A stretch of DNA of 64,000 nt from Gigaspora margarita (Eukaryota > Glomeromycota > Glomeromycetes > Diversisporales > Gigasporaceae), in contig WTPW01000606.1 of assembly GCA_009809945.1 (NCBI GenBank), positions 173,028 through 237,027 of the forward strand, in the 5' to 3' direction. The notes below the pieces were generated by a model that saw nothing but the letters and a program-made list of their open reading frames with translations, was not told the origin of the DNA and ran no database searches. Position 1 is the first letter of the stretch. Every line of letters begins with the position of its first letter. Of this stretch, positions 12,826 to 24,082 are shown piece by piece. The position numbers and the translations under genes are program-made.

Positions 12826-13010
12826 ATGCAATGAATTACCTAGTTACACAAGGGTTCATACTCCGTGGGCCGAATGCCACGGGTTTAAAATATGAACCAT
12901 GTGTAACTGGATTATTCAATACACCCATATAATAACTATTAATTATCTTATTGCACGGAGTCTGACGTACAATCCCGTGCCAATAAATAAATGAAAAAAG
13001 TACGAGCTGT
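12826..13010 (-). repeat. CACGGG double-hairpin repeat, copy 1 (partial)
   Basis: Same family as the copies at 20307-20535 and 48213-48620 but in the opposite orientation. Recognisable parts are 'gggttcata...cgtgg', 'gccacgggttt', 'tatgaaccatgtgtaactgg' and 'attgcacggagtctgacgta'. It is more diverged than the 20.3-kb copy. It lies about 280-460 bp upstream of the first kinase-TLDc start. Confidence 0.65.
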
Positions 13011-13157
13011 TACATAAAACCTTTGAAATAAATAGTGTGACGACGATAGAACACGGATAAATGTGTATCAATAAAGAAATTATTTGTACGACAAAAGGTA
13101 TCACTTAATATGTTTGTCATGACTATGTTTGACTAAAAAAAAGGTATATATATACCA

Positions 13158-13192
13158 GTACGAGTACGTACGCACGTACGTAAGCAAATGCA
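13158..13192. repeat. TACG-type tetranucleotide cluster upstream of a kinase
   Basis: An imperfect run of 'cgta/tacg' words about 100 bp upstream of the ATG at 13286. Similar clusters lie upstream of the kinase starts at 43692 and 62250. It may be a simple microsatellite or part of the promoter region; nothing here decides between these. Confidence 0.5.
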
Positions 13193-13285
13193 AAATGTTA
13201 TGATAGTATTATACTTGAACCGGTTTTCCAAATACAAATTGAATTATATTTTTTTTTTTTATACAGTGTTTTATTTTAGCAAATT

Positions 13286-15449
13286 ATGTCAAATGTTTTA
13301 AATGAATTGATTGAAAATTCTATTGATGAAACTATAAAACAAGAATATGATTTATTTAGCAATTTTGAGGAAATTTGTAGAGGACCATTTGGGATTGTAC
13401 GCAAAGCGACATGGGAAGATAAGACAGTTGTTCTTAAAAGTTTAAACAATGATACAAATGAAACATATATAAATGCGTTCGTTAATGAGGTATGTACCTA
13501 CGTATGTGATTTTTTTTTTGTTATAATTTCCATAGAAGTTTCTCATTTTCCTAATATCCAGCTTCAGAATCTTATTAAAGTTGACGGACATGTCCATCCG
13601 AATATCATCCAATTTTATGGAGTTACTAAAGGTAATTAAAATATTATCAAAGCTGTAAATTCATTTCTGAAAACTTAAATTGATGCCAATATTTTTATTT
13701 TTAAAAAGATCCATCTAACAACAAATATAATTTGATTTTACAATTTGCTGTGGATGGGAATTTACGTGAATATTTAAAACATAACTTTTCTAAGTTGAAA
13801 TGGTCAGATAAATTGCAATTTGCACAAGAAATTGCTGAAGGATTAATGTTTTTACATAATAAAGGAATTCTTCATCGAGATCTTGTAAGAATTTCCGCAT
13901 ATAATTTTTCTATAAATTATCACGAATATTTCTATATATTTATCTTCATTTTTTTTTGTAGCATTCAAAGAATATTTTAGTTCATAATAAACAAATGTTG
14001 ATTGCAGATTTTGGAGTATCCAAACATATAGATGAAGTTACAACAGTTAAAGCTGATGGAATTGGTATAATGCTCGGATATTTGGAACCTAAATGTTTTG
14101 TGGATCCCCAATATAAATGTGACAAGAGATCTGATATCTACAGTCTTGGAGTGATTCTCTGGGAGATAACCAGTGGTAGGCCACCTTTTGATTCTTATGA
14201 GAACAAAATAGCTATTGTCACACAAGTAAATAATGGAGTCAGGGAAACTCCTGTTAAAGACACACCAGAAACTTTTGTCAACCTTTACAAGCGCTGTTGG
14301 GATAAAGATCCCGGAAAACGCCCAGATATAATGACAGTTCTTGAGAATTTAGAAAGTATCCAATCTTCTAACGACATAAAAGTTATCAGATCTTTAAAAA
14401 GAAAATTAACCAACGGAAGGTTTATACAATCAATTAGAAACTTATTTGCTGATGATAATGGTAAATCTTCTGAAGTATACAATGAAAATTTTCAATTAAA
14501 TAAAGAAGTATCTCAATCAAATGAAGAAATATCTCAATCAAATGAAGAAAGATCTCAATCAAATGAAGAAACATCTCAATCAAATGAAGAAAGATCTCAA
14601 TCAAATGAAGAAACATCTCAATCAAATGAAGAAGCATCTCAATCAAATGAAGAAACGTTTCAATCAAATGAAGAAATATCTCAACCAAATGAAGAAATAT
14701 TTCAACCAAATGAAGAAACTTTTCAATTAAATGAAAAAATATCTCAATCAAATGAAGAAACATCTCAATCAAATGAAAAAATTTTTCAATTAAATGAAAA
14801 AATATCTCAACCAAATGAAGAAACATCTCAATCTCAATCAAATGAAGAAACATCTCAATTAAGTGAAGAAGCTTCTCAAAAATCAAATGAAGAGGGATCT
14901 CAATCAAATGAAGAACTTTTTCAATTAAATGAAGTAGCTTCAACTATAATTACTAAAGAACATATGAAAGAAATTATTTCTTGGATTAACCCTTCACCTC
15001 ACAATACAAAACATGATCTTAAACTAATTCTTAAAGGTAAGAGAGACGGGTTTAAGAAAAGCACCTTTTATAAAAGGTGTAAAAACATAGAAAAGACTAT
15101 AATAGTTTTGAAGGTTTCAAAGACTGGAGAGATTTTTGGTGGATATAATCCTCTCACCTGGGAAGTAATTGATGGAAAAAAATACAAAGAAACCGGTTCT
15201 AGCTTTATTTTTTCCTTAAAAACAAATGAACAATCCAGTTCTACGCTTAGTAGGGTTAAAAATGACGAATTTGCAATTTGCTGTTTGAAAGATTTCGGAC
15301 CATCTTTTGGCTATATAGATCTCTTTGTATCTAAAAAAGATTTAAAAACTTGGGGATGTAATCAGTCAAATTATGAAAAGGCAATCAATGAATCTAAAGA
15401 ATTTCATATAGAAGATTATGAAATATTTAGATACGAACGAATAATATAG
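13286..15449 (+). CDS. TKL-type protein kinase with Ser/Gln/Asn/Glu repeat linker and C-terminal TLDc domain, copy 1
   Basis: Predicted 645-residue Ser/Thr kinase. Exons: 13286-13489, 13562-13631, 13709-13884, 13962-15449, all with GT-AG introns and consistent phase; the last intron falls between HRDL and HS. The kinase domain covers about residues 25-305: variant Gly loop (RGPFGIV), Lys51 in VVLK, Glu68 in the helix-C region, HRDL with Asp149, Asn154, DFG at 166-168, and DIYSLGVILWE. Residues about 325-476 are some 20 copies of a 7-residue unit (type TSQSNEE) coded by 21-nt repeats. Residues about 480-640 are a TLDc domain, with RDGF, GGYNPLTW, SSFIFSL and FGPSFG. TLDc domains are known from OXR1-type stress proteins and fungal BTB-TLDc proteins; its role here is unknown. 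The start codon is supported by the paralog at 43692. The kinase is probably active, and cytosolic since no signal or membrane segment is seen. Confidence 0.9.
14509..14940 (+). repeat. Coding 21-nt minisatellite (TSQSNEE linker)
   Basis: About 20 tandem copies of a 21-nt unit around 'tctcaatcaaatgaagaa', with point variants and a few units of changed length that are still multiples of 3. It encodes the acidic, polar linker between the kinase and TLDc domains. The 169-codon minus-strand frame and a 69-codon shifted plus frame here are by-products of the period being divisible by 3. Confidence 0.9.
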
Positions 15450-16466
15450 TAGTAATATTACAGATTATTGCTGCCAAAATGGAGTCAGCGAAGCGCTCCT
15501 TTAACACTTTAACCCACATGGAAGTTACGTAACAATTGTTTCTGAGATTCTCAAAGCGTCTATGAATGAGAAATTGTGATGAAATACGAGATTAATCTTG
15601 GTTTTGAGTCGATGGGTCGATAAAGTATAATTAAGTAATTGGAGTTAAAGGAGTTAAGAATAATTTATTGAAGCAAAAATTATAATGGCTCTATGGTAAA
15701 TTTCAGTGAAGACGTTGAATGTTAAATATGACGTCTTATCGGCAGAATGAATTAAGTTAGCATAAGTGATAACAACAAACTCAAGCTGCATATTGAACTC
15801 ATTCGATTATACACATACAGCAATGAAAATATAACAAGAACCCTTAATAGTGGATGAAAAACGAGATATGACGGTGATAAAGAAACTTATGTAGAATGTG
15901 TAAATTTCGAGATAAAAAAAACAAATGTCAAAGATATTTTTTAATCTAATTAAAAAAAAAAATTACATGCTAGCTCAGTTAGATTCTAATTATCATAACA
16001 AATAATTGATAATAAAAACTTAATATCATTGAATATTGATAGACTACAGAGGTATATCACATATTTGTGAATATAATGAATTTCATTATAAATAAGGTTG
16101 GTTAAAAGAGATAAAGTTATGCATTTTATGGTTTTAAAACATAGTTCTTGGTTTTATTAGAAAGTCTTGATGGTTTTATTTATTCTTAAACTTCGTCATT
16201 TTCCAAAAAACTGGTTAATACGCGAAATTTACTTAAGAAATGACGGTTGATATAGAAACGAAAAGTCAAAGCCATGTTTAAGAGTACTGTTAAACTGCTG
16301 TATACAAGATCCCAGATATTAGACTCCCTAAGTACTGGACCTGGGTGTGAATCCCAAAATCTACAATAACCAAATGCAGGCTTTTTTTATATTTGGGTTG
16401 CCCAATATGAACGAAAAATATGCTTTTTAAAATTTTCCATCCAATGCAGTAATGGTACAAACTCTC
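15450..16466. other. Intergenic stretch, no gene seen
   Basis: Lies between the kinase-TLDc stop and the AATGACC element. Contains a short hairpin-like 'agcgaagcgctcc' word near 15487 and otherwise AT-rich sequence without a coding signal. Confidence 0.4.
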
Positions 16467-17290
16467 TAGTGATGGTAAATGACCTGGTCATTTGCAAATT
16501 TTTCAAATGACCTCAAATGACCCTGAAATGACCGGTCAATAACGGTCATCTCAATTCTGGGTCAATTTAGAAATGACTCGTGACCAAATGACCATGGTCA
16601 TTTAGAAATGGTCGATTATTTGAAGGTCATTTAGTCATTGGACCATCGTGCATATAGAGGTTGTATATCTAATATTTTTTACATAGATTGATATAGATTG
16701 ATCAACTTTAACTGCATACGTATAGGTTTCGAAGTAAGCTGGGTCGGCTAGTTATTTGTAGACTCGGGCCCAAACCCGATAAATGTTTATATTCTCGGTC
16801 CAACCTAGGAAAAGTAAATAACTTGGTCATTTGATCGAAATTCAAAGGTTCCAAGCTATTAAATCATGACAAGATCATTTTGGCTATTAAGTTCATTTAG
16901 ATCATTGGCATATAAAATAATTCTATTGGTCGAATTGCTCGTATAAAAAGTTATCAAGCTTTATTACTTTCCTCATCAATAATCTTAGCTATATATTAAA
17001 GTCCCAAGTTTTACTAAGTCAATTAATATTTATGTCTTAAGTAAGGTGTTTGAAATATGCCATTATTATTTCGAACAACTTAAGACATAAATATTAATTG
17101 ACTTATAGCTACAATTATTGATTATGTTTTAATTTTGTTTGACAGCCAATTCTGATTGGCTAAAGAGCATTAGAATATTAACTAACATACGTTAAATGAC
17201 CTTCTAGGTCATTTGAGCCTCGAAATGACCCAATGACTAGTCATTTGTCATTTGGGTCATTTGGGTCATTTTAGGTCATTTACCATCACT
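16467..17290. mobile_element. AATGACC-rich element with TAGTGATGG-type ends
   Basis: Left end 'tagtgatggtaaatgacc' and right end 'ggtcatttaccatcact' are inverted. Both terminal regions are crowded with 'aatgacc/ggtcatt' words. An internal perfect 26-bp inverted repeat lies at 17016-17041 and 17079-17104 (loop 37 nt). No clear target duplication was found, so the superfamily is uncertain (hAT-like ends). No coding frame. A fragment of the same family is inserted at about 48410-48545. Confidence 0.7.
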
Positions 17291-18110
17291 GAATGTACTA
17301 GATCCGGGTCTTTTATACGGCAGTTTACGGTAATAGAAATTACTGATCAAAGAACGAAGGATTGAATGATATACCAAGACTTACTCTTAGGATAGGACAT
17401 GCTTCCCTGCGCGAGGTTAGATTTTCTATATTAGTTGTTTAAATTTGTATAAATTTGTATTATTGTTTAAAAAACATGAAAAGATTAGAAGAAATTGGAA
17501 TTTACGATAATAATTAAATGATCATACTGTATCCAAATGATGTACTAATTCTAGCCAGCAAATCATCTAAAGACATCCAAAAATGTAACTCTTCAATGAA
17601 CAATTTGAAATTCACAAAATGAAAACATAACTTTATAATTCTATATAAGATCTCCAATGCTCATTTTCTTTGTTTTATTTTATTTATTTATTTTTATTTT
17701 TTGTTTTGATTTGTCAAGGAGAAACAAAAATTTTCGATGACTAATAATCAACAAGATAAAGTTTGGCTTGCTGGGTTTCTATCGTTACCTCTGGAAATAT
17801 AACTCCTTAGATAACACAGATTGATACGATTAGATGATTTGCACCATAGAACAATAATAATTATTCCGAATTAAGTATTTTTTTTTTTAAGCTTTCGTGA
17901 GAGAAGTGATCATATTGTCTCCTTTGTTTACTGTAATTTTGCGTAACAATTTAATAATTCCCTAAAAAAAAAATGTCATTCATTCACATACAGTAAATGT
18001 CACANATTCGAACCACAGAATTTTCTTTATGATTTTACCAAATAAGCAAAGTCATTTGTCAAATTTTTTTAATAAATTAATGTTTTATTTAGTTCAACAT
18101 TTCATCTTTT
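17291..18110. other. Upstream region of permease copy 1, no other gene seen
   Basis: AT-rich and non-repetitive as far as can be judged; one N at 18005. It presumably contains the promoter and 5' untranslated region of the permease, but no specific site could be identified. Confidence 0.35.
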
Positions 18111-21100
18111 ATGGATATGAATAATCAACCGGGAGTAGATATCCCTGAACCCGAAATTGGAAGGGGGAATGGAAGGATTTTAAAAACTTCTTCGGGTTTG
18201 GGATATAACATTAATCATATAATCGGAGCTGGTTTGTATTTTTTATTTTTTTTAATTTTATTAAATCTTTATTTTTGCAATTAAGTTCGCCATTTTTTTA
18301 TATTTTTATAAGGAATCTTTATAACACCTAGTAATGTTTGGAGATTAGCACAATCTCCAGGATCTGCATTAATGTTATGGATTTTTGGTGGATTTGTAAG
18401 TCTGCTCGGTAGTATGATTTATGTCGAGGTAAATTGAGAACATTTACAATAGGATATTTAAAAAGTAGTTATTAAAAAAATTCTGCTTTCATTTTATTTC
18501 AATCTTATAGTTAGGAACTAGATTTCCCGATGGATCAGGTGAACAAAAATATCTTGAGGAAACTTTTAATATAAATAAAATTGCACATATTTTCAGTTTT
18601 GTTATGATAACGTACGTATACATGGGATGGCATTAAAAATTCTAATAATCAATTTTAACTTTTAAAGCTCGCGATCGAAATCCCAAAAATTAAATTATTA
18701 CACACCCTCACCATTACCCGACACATTATCAAGCAAATATTGAGTAAAATAGCTCAAAAAATAAATTATGACAAAATATTTATCGGAATTATGGTTGATT
18801 AGTTTGTTTTAATGTTAGATAAACCTAAAATTTTTTAGGTTAAAGCCCTAACTGTCACATATTTTAGGGTTTATTTTTTACATTTCATGAATTGTAAGTA
18901 TCAAGATTCGTAGTGAGTCTTTCCTGGCACACCTTTCATGAGCGAAATGCGGTACAGTAAAACTTGAATTTTGGTTACCTGTTCAAATTGAAAATAATCA
19001 TATCACATATTCTTGTTTTACGTAATACCAGTAAATAATGACATAACAAAAATATGTAAGTACGTACGTACGTACGTGTACGTACAAGGTTTGTGACAGA
19101 TTTCCTGAACTACGAAAGATTAGGTGTAACGTAACAAAAATCAACATATGATACCACCTTTTCCTTAACCTTGGCGCCACAAACCTTGTACACATTTTTG
19201 GTATTCCATTTCCGACATGCATTCTCTGTCGGAGGTTAAATTAATTTTCGGGATTTTGAACGCAACCTTTGTAATTTTTAAAACTATAATGATTGTGTAA
19301 TAATTAACTGAATTTTTAAAAGTATAATACTTCCCGGAGCAATTATAGCAGATACATATGCGTGCTCGAAATACCTTCTCTACGCAATTAAAGGAAATTA
19401 TGGAAATGAGGACATATATTTTGGTATAGACTATATGTAGGTTAAAATTTTTAGTTTTGAATTATTTTATCACCTATTTCTATATTTAATCTTGCATTTA
19501 TTATTAGAGAGTTGCGATTTGTGACAATCGCTCTTTTATTAATTATCACCGGATACAACATGTTCTCCAATAGATTAGCAATTAGAATTAATCAGACATT
19601 TGCCATAATTAAAATTTTAATTTTATTAACTATTTCAATAATTGGATTAGTTTGGCTGAAGGATAATAGTTCAAGAGATCATTGGAAAGGCATTTTTAAT
19701 CATACGCCACCATCATATAATAATACACTATTAAATAATAATAATACACTATTAGATAAAGCACATGAGCGGTCTGTTTCAGAACAAATAGGAAGTTATG
19801 GAAATGCTATGATAAATGTAAATATATTTATACGAGCGACTTAAACCAAAATATGCATTTGATAGATTTCACCTTATGAACATAATTCATAATACGAAAT
19901 TGCATCACTGTCAATTTAATTCTATCAAATTCATAAAAATATAATCGATTTTAATTTCGTAACTTATTGTATTTTTGAATTTAATTAACGTACGTACTTA
20001 GGTTCTATTTTCGTATGAAGGTATGCCAACAAAGAAGTTGATCATTTAATGTTTAAAATTATAATCAATAAACTACTATTAATTAAATACTTCTCATTGC
20101 ACGTATTTGAAGGTTGGAACGATTTAAACTGTAAGATAATTCCTTAAACTATTGGTATCAAAATTATGATTAAATTTATTGATGGATTTTTTTTTTTAGA
20201 TTTAACCGAGGAATTGGATTCGCCTGCAAGGAGTTTGAAACTGTCTGCTATTTTTAGCGTTATCATTACCTTTATACTTTGCAAGTTTTTTTTTTTTTAA
20301 TATTAAATTATTGCACGGGTCTTATGTGACAACCCGTGCTTTTTCATTTACTTATTGACACGGGATTGTTACGTCAGACACCGTGCAATAAGATAGTTAT
20401 TATATTGGTAAGTTGAATAACCCGTTACACACACGGGTTCATATTTAAATCCCGTGCCTTCGGCACGGAATATGAACCCGTGTGTAACTGGGTTATTCAC
20501 TACAACCCATACAATAACTATAAATTATTTCATTGATTATATTTATTGTAAAAGTACTTATGCACGATTATTATTATCATTATTATTATTATTTATTATT
20601 ATTATATTTTGATAGATCTATTAACAAATGTTGCTTTTATAACGGTGGTCGACCCTACGGAAGCGATTAGCTCTGAAGATATTATTGCAATAAGTTTTGG
20701 TCGCACTATATTTGGTGAACCTGGAAGAATAATTATTTTAATACTTATCTTAATTTCTGCTTTCGGATGCGTAGGCTCTATGGTCTTTATGTAAGGTTAT
20801 CAAAATTTTGCATTTAGCACAATTAATAAAATTTCATAAATTATTAATTTTTGTTTAAAAAATAGGGGCTCTCGAGCTATAGCATATGCTGCCAAATATA
20901 ACTTTATACCAGGAATATCACAAAGATTATATTATTGGGGCGCTACCCCAAAATATGCTTTGCTTTTACAATTCGTTTATTGTGCAGTTTTGATTCTTCT
21001 CGCCCCAGTGGGCACAAGCTTTTTTCCATTTTTCTCTGATATGTCACAATATTTAGCTATGGTGTTTTATGGCGTTAGCGCCATATGCTTGTTGGTATGT

Positions 21101-21404
21101 TAAGCCAATTATTTATTCATTTCATTTAATCAAGTTATCTAACAAAATTTACTAATTTTTAAAATAGGTAATTAAGCGAAAACTGACAAATGCTGAATAC
21201 CATCATTTTAAAGTGCATAAATATTTTATCGGACTTTATCTTTTATGTACATGTTGTATTATTGTGGCTCCATTTTTCCCAATTCCGTCAAAAAATTATG
21301 AATCCTATATGCCATTTGTAATTTCGTGGGTCGCTATATTTATAGGTGCGTCCATTTGGTATCTACGCGATTATAAAAATGTTTTTAGATTTTGTTATTT
21401 ATAA
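18111..21404 (+). CDS. Amino-acid permease, APC superfamily, LAT/MUP1-like, copy 1
   Basis: Predicted 506-residue plasma-membrane amino-acid transporter. Eleven exons: 18111-18231, 18313-18428, 18511-18611, 19323-19436, 19508-19817, 20002-20020, 20113-20130, 20200-20280, 20616-20790, 20866-21094, 21168-21404. Phase is kept throughout. The unwound TM1 motif GAGIF, then SPG and GSMIYVELGTRFP, then SYEGWNDLNYLTEEL (split over two micro-exons), ILYLLTNVAFITVV and GSRAIAYAA are typical of L-type/methionine-permease relatives; about 12 hydrophobic segments are expected. Intron 8 has a GC donor (GCAAGT), which the paralog shares. Length fits the family. The substrate cannot be fixed from sequence. 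The start gives an N-terminus of about the same length as the paralog's. Not obviously damaged. Confidence 0.88.
18612..19322 (+). other. Long intron 3 of permease copy 1, with a repeat insertion
   Basis: 711 nt, against about 70-190 nt for most of the gene's other introns. The part around 18720-18830 ('gagtaaaatagctcaaaa', 'gattagttt', 'gataaacc') matches intron 3 of permease copy 2, so it predates the duplication. It also holds a 'tacgtacgtacg' run near 19060-19085 and a 14-bp inverted repeat 'gtacaaggtttgtg' at about 19083-19096 and 19180-19193. Confidence 0.65.
20307..20535 (+). repeat. CACGGG double-hairpin repeat, copy 2, inside permease intron 8
   Basis: Two adjacent hairpins. The first, 20309-20391, is bounded by 'ttattgcacgg' and 'ccgtgcaataa'. 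The second, 20417-20496, pairs 'ataacccgttacacacacgg' with its complement around the tip 'ccgtgccttcggcacgg'. It lies wholly within the GC-AG intron 20281-20615 and is absent from the matching intron of permease copy 2. It is markedly GC-richer than its surroundings. Other copies are at 12826-13010 and 48213-48620. Confidence 0.85.
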
Positions 21405-21592
21405 TTAGTTTAATACTTACGAGCAAATTCAGTGTTGCCAATATTGATTTTTTTTGCTGTTCCATTGTTTGATTGAAAATAGTCACTTTTAAATTTTATA
21501 ATTGTGAATGTCAAACCTCCTAATGTAGTAAAATTCATTGTAATTAAAAATTTATTGTTATAAAAATTTATTATTTGAATTAATTTAGCAGT

Positions 21593-21894
21593 CACCAGTG
21601 GTGAAATTCACCAGTGATTATCCATCTATACATAATTATATGTAGCAAACCAAATAAAAATTAAATCTCTTTAATATTAGGGTAAGGGTAAGAACTGGGA
21701 TGGGGCAGGGGGTATAGTTTATACCAAAATTTTACAAGAAATTTTTTTTTTGCATAAAAAAAAGTAGTTTCATAGACAAAATTTTTAGTTAGAAGCGATT
21801 TTTTAAAAAATTCTTATTTTTGTTGCACAAAATTGTTTTGCATGTTACACCTGATCTTTAATTCTAATTGGATTGGTGAAATTCACCACTGGTG
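21593..21894. mobile_element. MITE with CACCAGTGG terminal inverted repeats (302 bp)
   Basis: Left end 'caccagtggtgaaattcacc' and right end 'ggtgaaattcaccactggtg' are inverted over about 20 bp with one mismatch. Each end is also partly self-complementary. No coding frame. It starts about 190 bp after the permease copy 1 stop. The target duplication is unclear. Confidence 0.75.
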
Positions 21895-21983
21895 AGCATT
21901 AAACTTATCCTTATTATTTATTGTATTAAAAATTGATTCAATAAGAATTTAATGCAATAAAAATTTAAGAATTATTATGCATT

Positions 21984-23050
21984 GCACCACTGGTTATAGT
22001 TAACCATTATAATAAATGGTTAACGATAACCAGTTGCTCCTGAATTTTGATTTCGCCGGTTACACAGATCACCACATATAAGTATATTTTTTTTTGTTTA
22101 CAATCGTCCTTTTTTTTTTTTTGCTACAGTACTAATTAGGCCTTCTTTTTGTAGCATTAGTGTCGTTGGTGTTGCCGTTACTGGTGCCTTTTGATCGTTG
22201 TTGCCATTATTGGTGCTCTTTGATCATTGCCGTCAGTGTCTCCGTTGTTGGTGCTTTTGGTTGTCGCTACTAGTGCCGGTGTTATTGTTTGCTGGAATTT
22301 CGATGGTGGGACATGTTCGCAGTTATTAATTTTGCTTATTTTGGTGTTGCTGTATACTAACGTTGTCTTTTAGTGTAGTCGTCATTACTGGTATTTTAGT
22401 GGTGGGGCGTGTTCACGTTTATTAGCTTTGTTTGTTTTGGTGCTGTTGTATACTAATATCACTTTCTAGTGTAGTTGTCAATTGTCGGTGTTATAGTTTA
22501 ATGGTCGCTGTCGTTTGATTCTCTGGCTCATAGAATACTTTCATCGTCTGCTATTTTCTTCACGTTGTATTTGGTTTTCGTTTTNTGATTCACTGCGCCG
22601 TGGTTACGTCGTGTCATGNTTTTCGTTCTGGATTTTTGGCTTTTGTAACGTTGTAGTTGGGTTTTAGTGTTAGATGATTAATGTTTAGGGTTAGGGTTAG
22701 GAATTAAGATTAGTTTAAAATTGAGTGTTTAGGAAAAAGGAGCGAAGTGACTATAGGGTGAGCGAAGCGAACCCTGTAGGTGTTGCTGAGCNTTAGCGAA
22801 GCAACACAAATTATGCCAAATATAATAAAGTGGTGTATAGGTGTGTTTGGTTGCATGTAGCTGATAAAATGGTTAAAACCGTGATTAATATTGTGTGATA
22901 GTGTTTGTTCGTTATCGAATAGTAAAGGTTAGTAAATATGGACTCAAATCGTTCGATAATCGTAGTTATAACCCTTACATTATAAATTTATATTGTGTAA
23001 CGTTTATGGTTATTTATAACCATCTGGTTAAGGTTAACCAGTGGCGCAGG
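21984..23050. mobile_element. Possible larger element with CCACTGGTTA ends and GC-richer repeats
   Basis: Left 'gcaccactggttatagttaa' and right 'ttaaccagtggcgc' are imperfectly inverted. Near both ends are hairpins built from 'ggttaac/gttaacc' (for example 21991-22032). The interior at 22140-22620 is GC-richer, with 'gttgttggtgc' reiterations and a ~98-bp imperfect duplication (words 'gctgtatactaa' and 'agtgtagt' recur). 'agcgaagcgaaccc' and 'ttagcgaagcaacac' hairpins lie at 22760-22810. Three N bases. No coding frame; whether it is one element is uncertain. Confidence 0.45.
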
Positions 23051-24082
23051 TTAAAAATGTCCAAAATTTAATGTAATGTAATAAAAATTTAATGTAATAT
23101 GCGTGCCGATCATTTGGCCGAACTGCAAATCAGATTTCAAGATCAGGTGTAACGTAACACGATTATAAAATTTTCAAAACAACCGTTCGTTTTGTCAAAA
23201 ATCGCATATTTACCAAAAGTTTGCATAAAAAACCACCTTTAGTGCACTAATAAAAAGTTCTCCTTGAACGATTTTACTATAAGTCTTGCTAACCTTGCCC
23301 CCTAACCCTAACCCTAACCTTAACATTAATAATTCAAAAAAATTTACCTGCGCCACATGATCGACATAACCTGGCACAGAATACCTACGTGCATAAGTTT
23401 TATCCTGTTCTATACAGTAATTCAAATATGATAACCTAATAACTATAGTTAAAAAGATAATTTTACTTTATAATATTAAGAAATTTAAGTATCGTTGCTT
23501 CTGTGATATTGACATCGATTTTTTTTTTTCACACTTCCCCAGAGTAGCTAGTTAAATAGAATCTATTCAATGCAAGTTTTACGGAAATATTATATGCTTG
23601 TACGTACATTCATTTAATAAGTGTGTTTAGAAGTGTATAATTATTCAACACATTTAAGGCTTAGGTTGACAACGATATTTATCCTAGGTGACATACAAAA
23701 AATACGCGGCAAAAAAGGGTTAGGCCAAAATTGCGCTAATGAAACTGCAGAAACTTATTAAGTGAAAATCTTCCTGAGCCGATTTTACTATAATTTCTTA
23801 AAGGTTTCATTTTTTTGTAACTAAAATATTAAAAACAAAAACTAATTTCCGGACAAAATTAAGAATTTTAAATATTGTCGGCCTAAATTAATTTAATGCA
23901 GGCCAAATTCATAACGATGTTGCTTAAATGACAATTACAATTGTCAATCAAGTCACCCGATAAACCCATTGAATTAATGAATAATTGTGAATTTAATACA
24001 TTCGTTTATTTAATGTAATGCGTATATGTTTTTAACTTAATTTTATAAAAAAGTAACCAATAAATAAAAATATCTAAGCATA
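23051..24082. other. Intergenic repeats-like stretch, no gene seen
   Basis: Contains a short 'ccctaaccctaaccctaacc' run near 23300 and words ('aggtgtaacgtaacac', 'gcgccac') shared with intron 3 of permease copy 1 near 19120-19180, so repeat-derived sequence is likely. A 71-codon minus frame at 23210-23425 lies in it and is not credible. Confidence 0.4.

Noticed and set aside
14434..14943. 169-codon minus-strand frame opposite the kinase-TLDc linker
   Set aside because: It is the shadow of the 21-nt repeat; a period divisible by 3 keeps every frame open.
16255..16370. Possible tRNA-like B box ('ggtgtgaatccc')
   Set aside because: No matching A box or cloverleaf arms could be built around it.
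23290..23320. CCCTAA repeats as a telomere
   Set aside because: Only a few units, interstitial, and found at several other places in the window within repeats; not a chromosome end.
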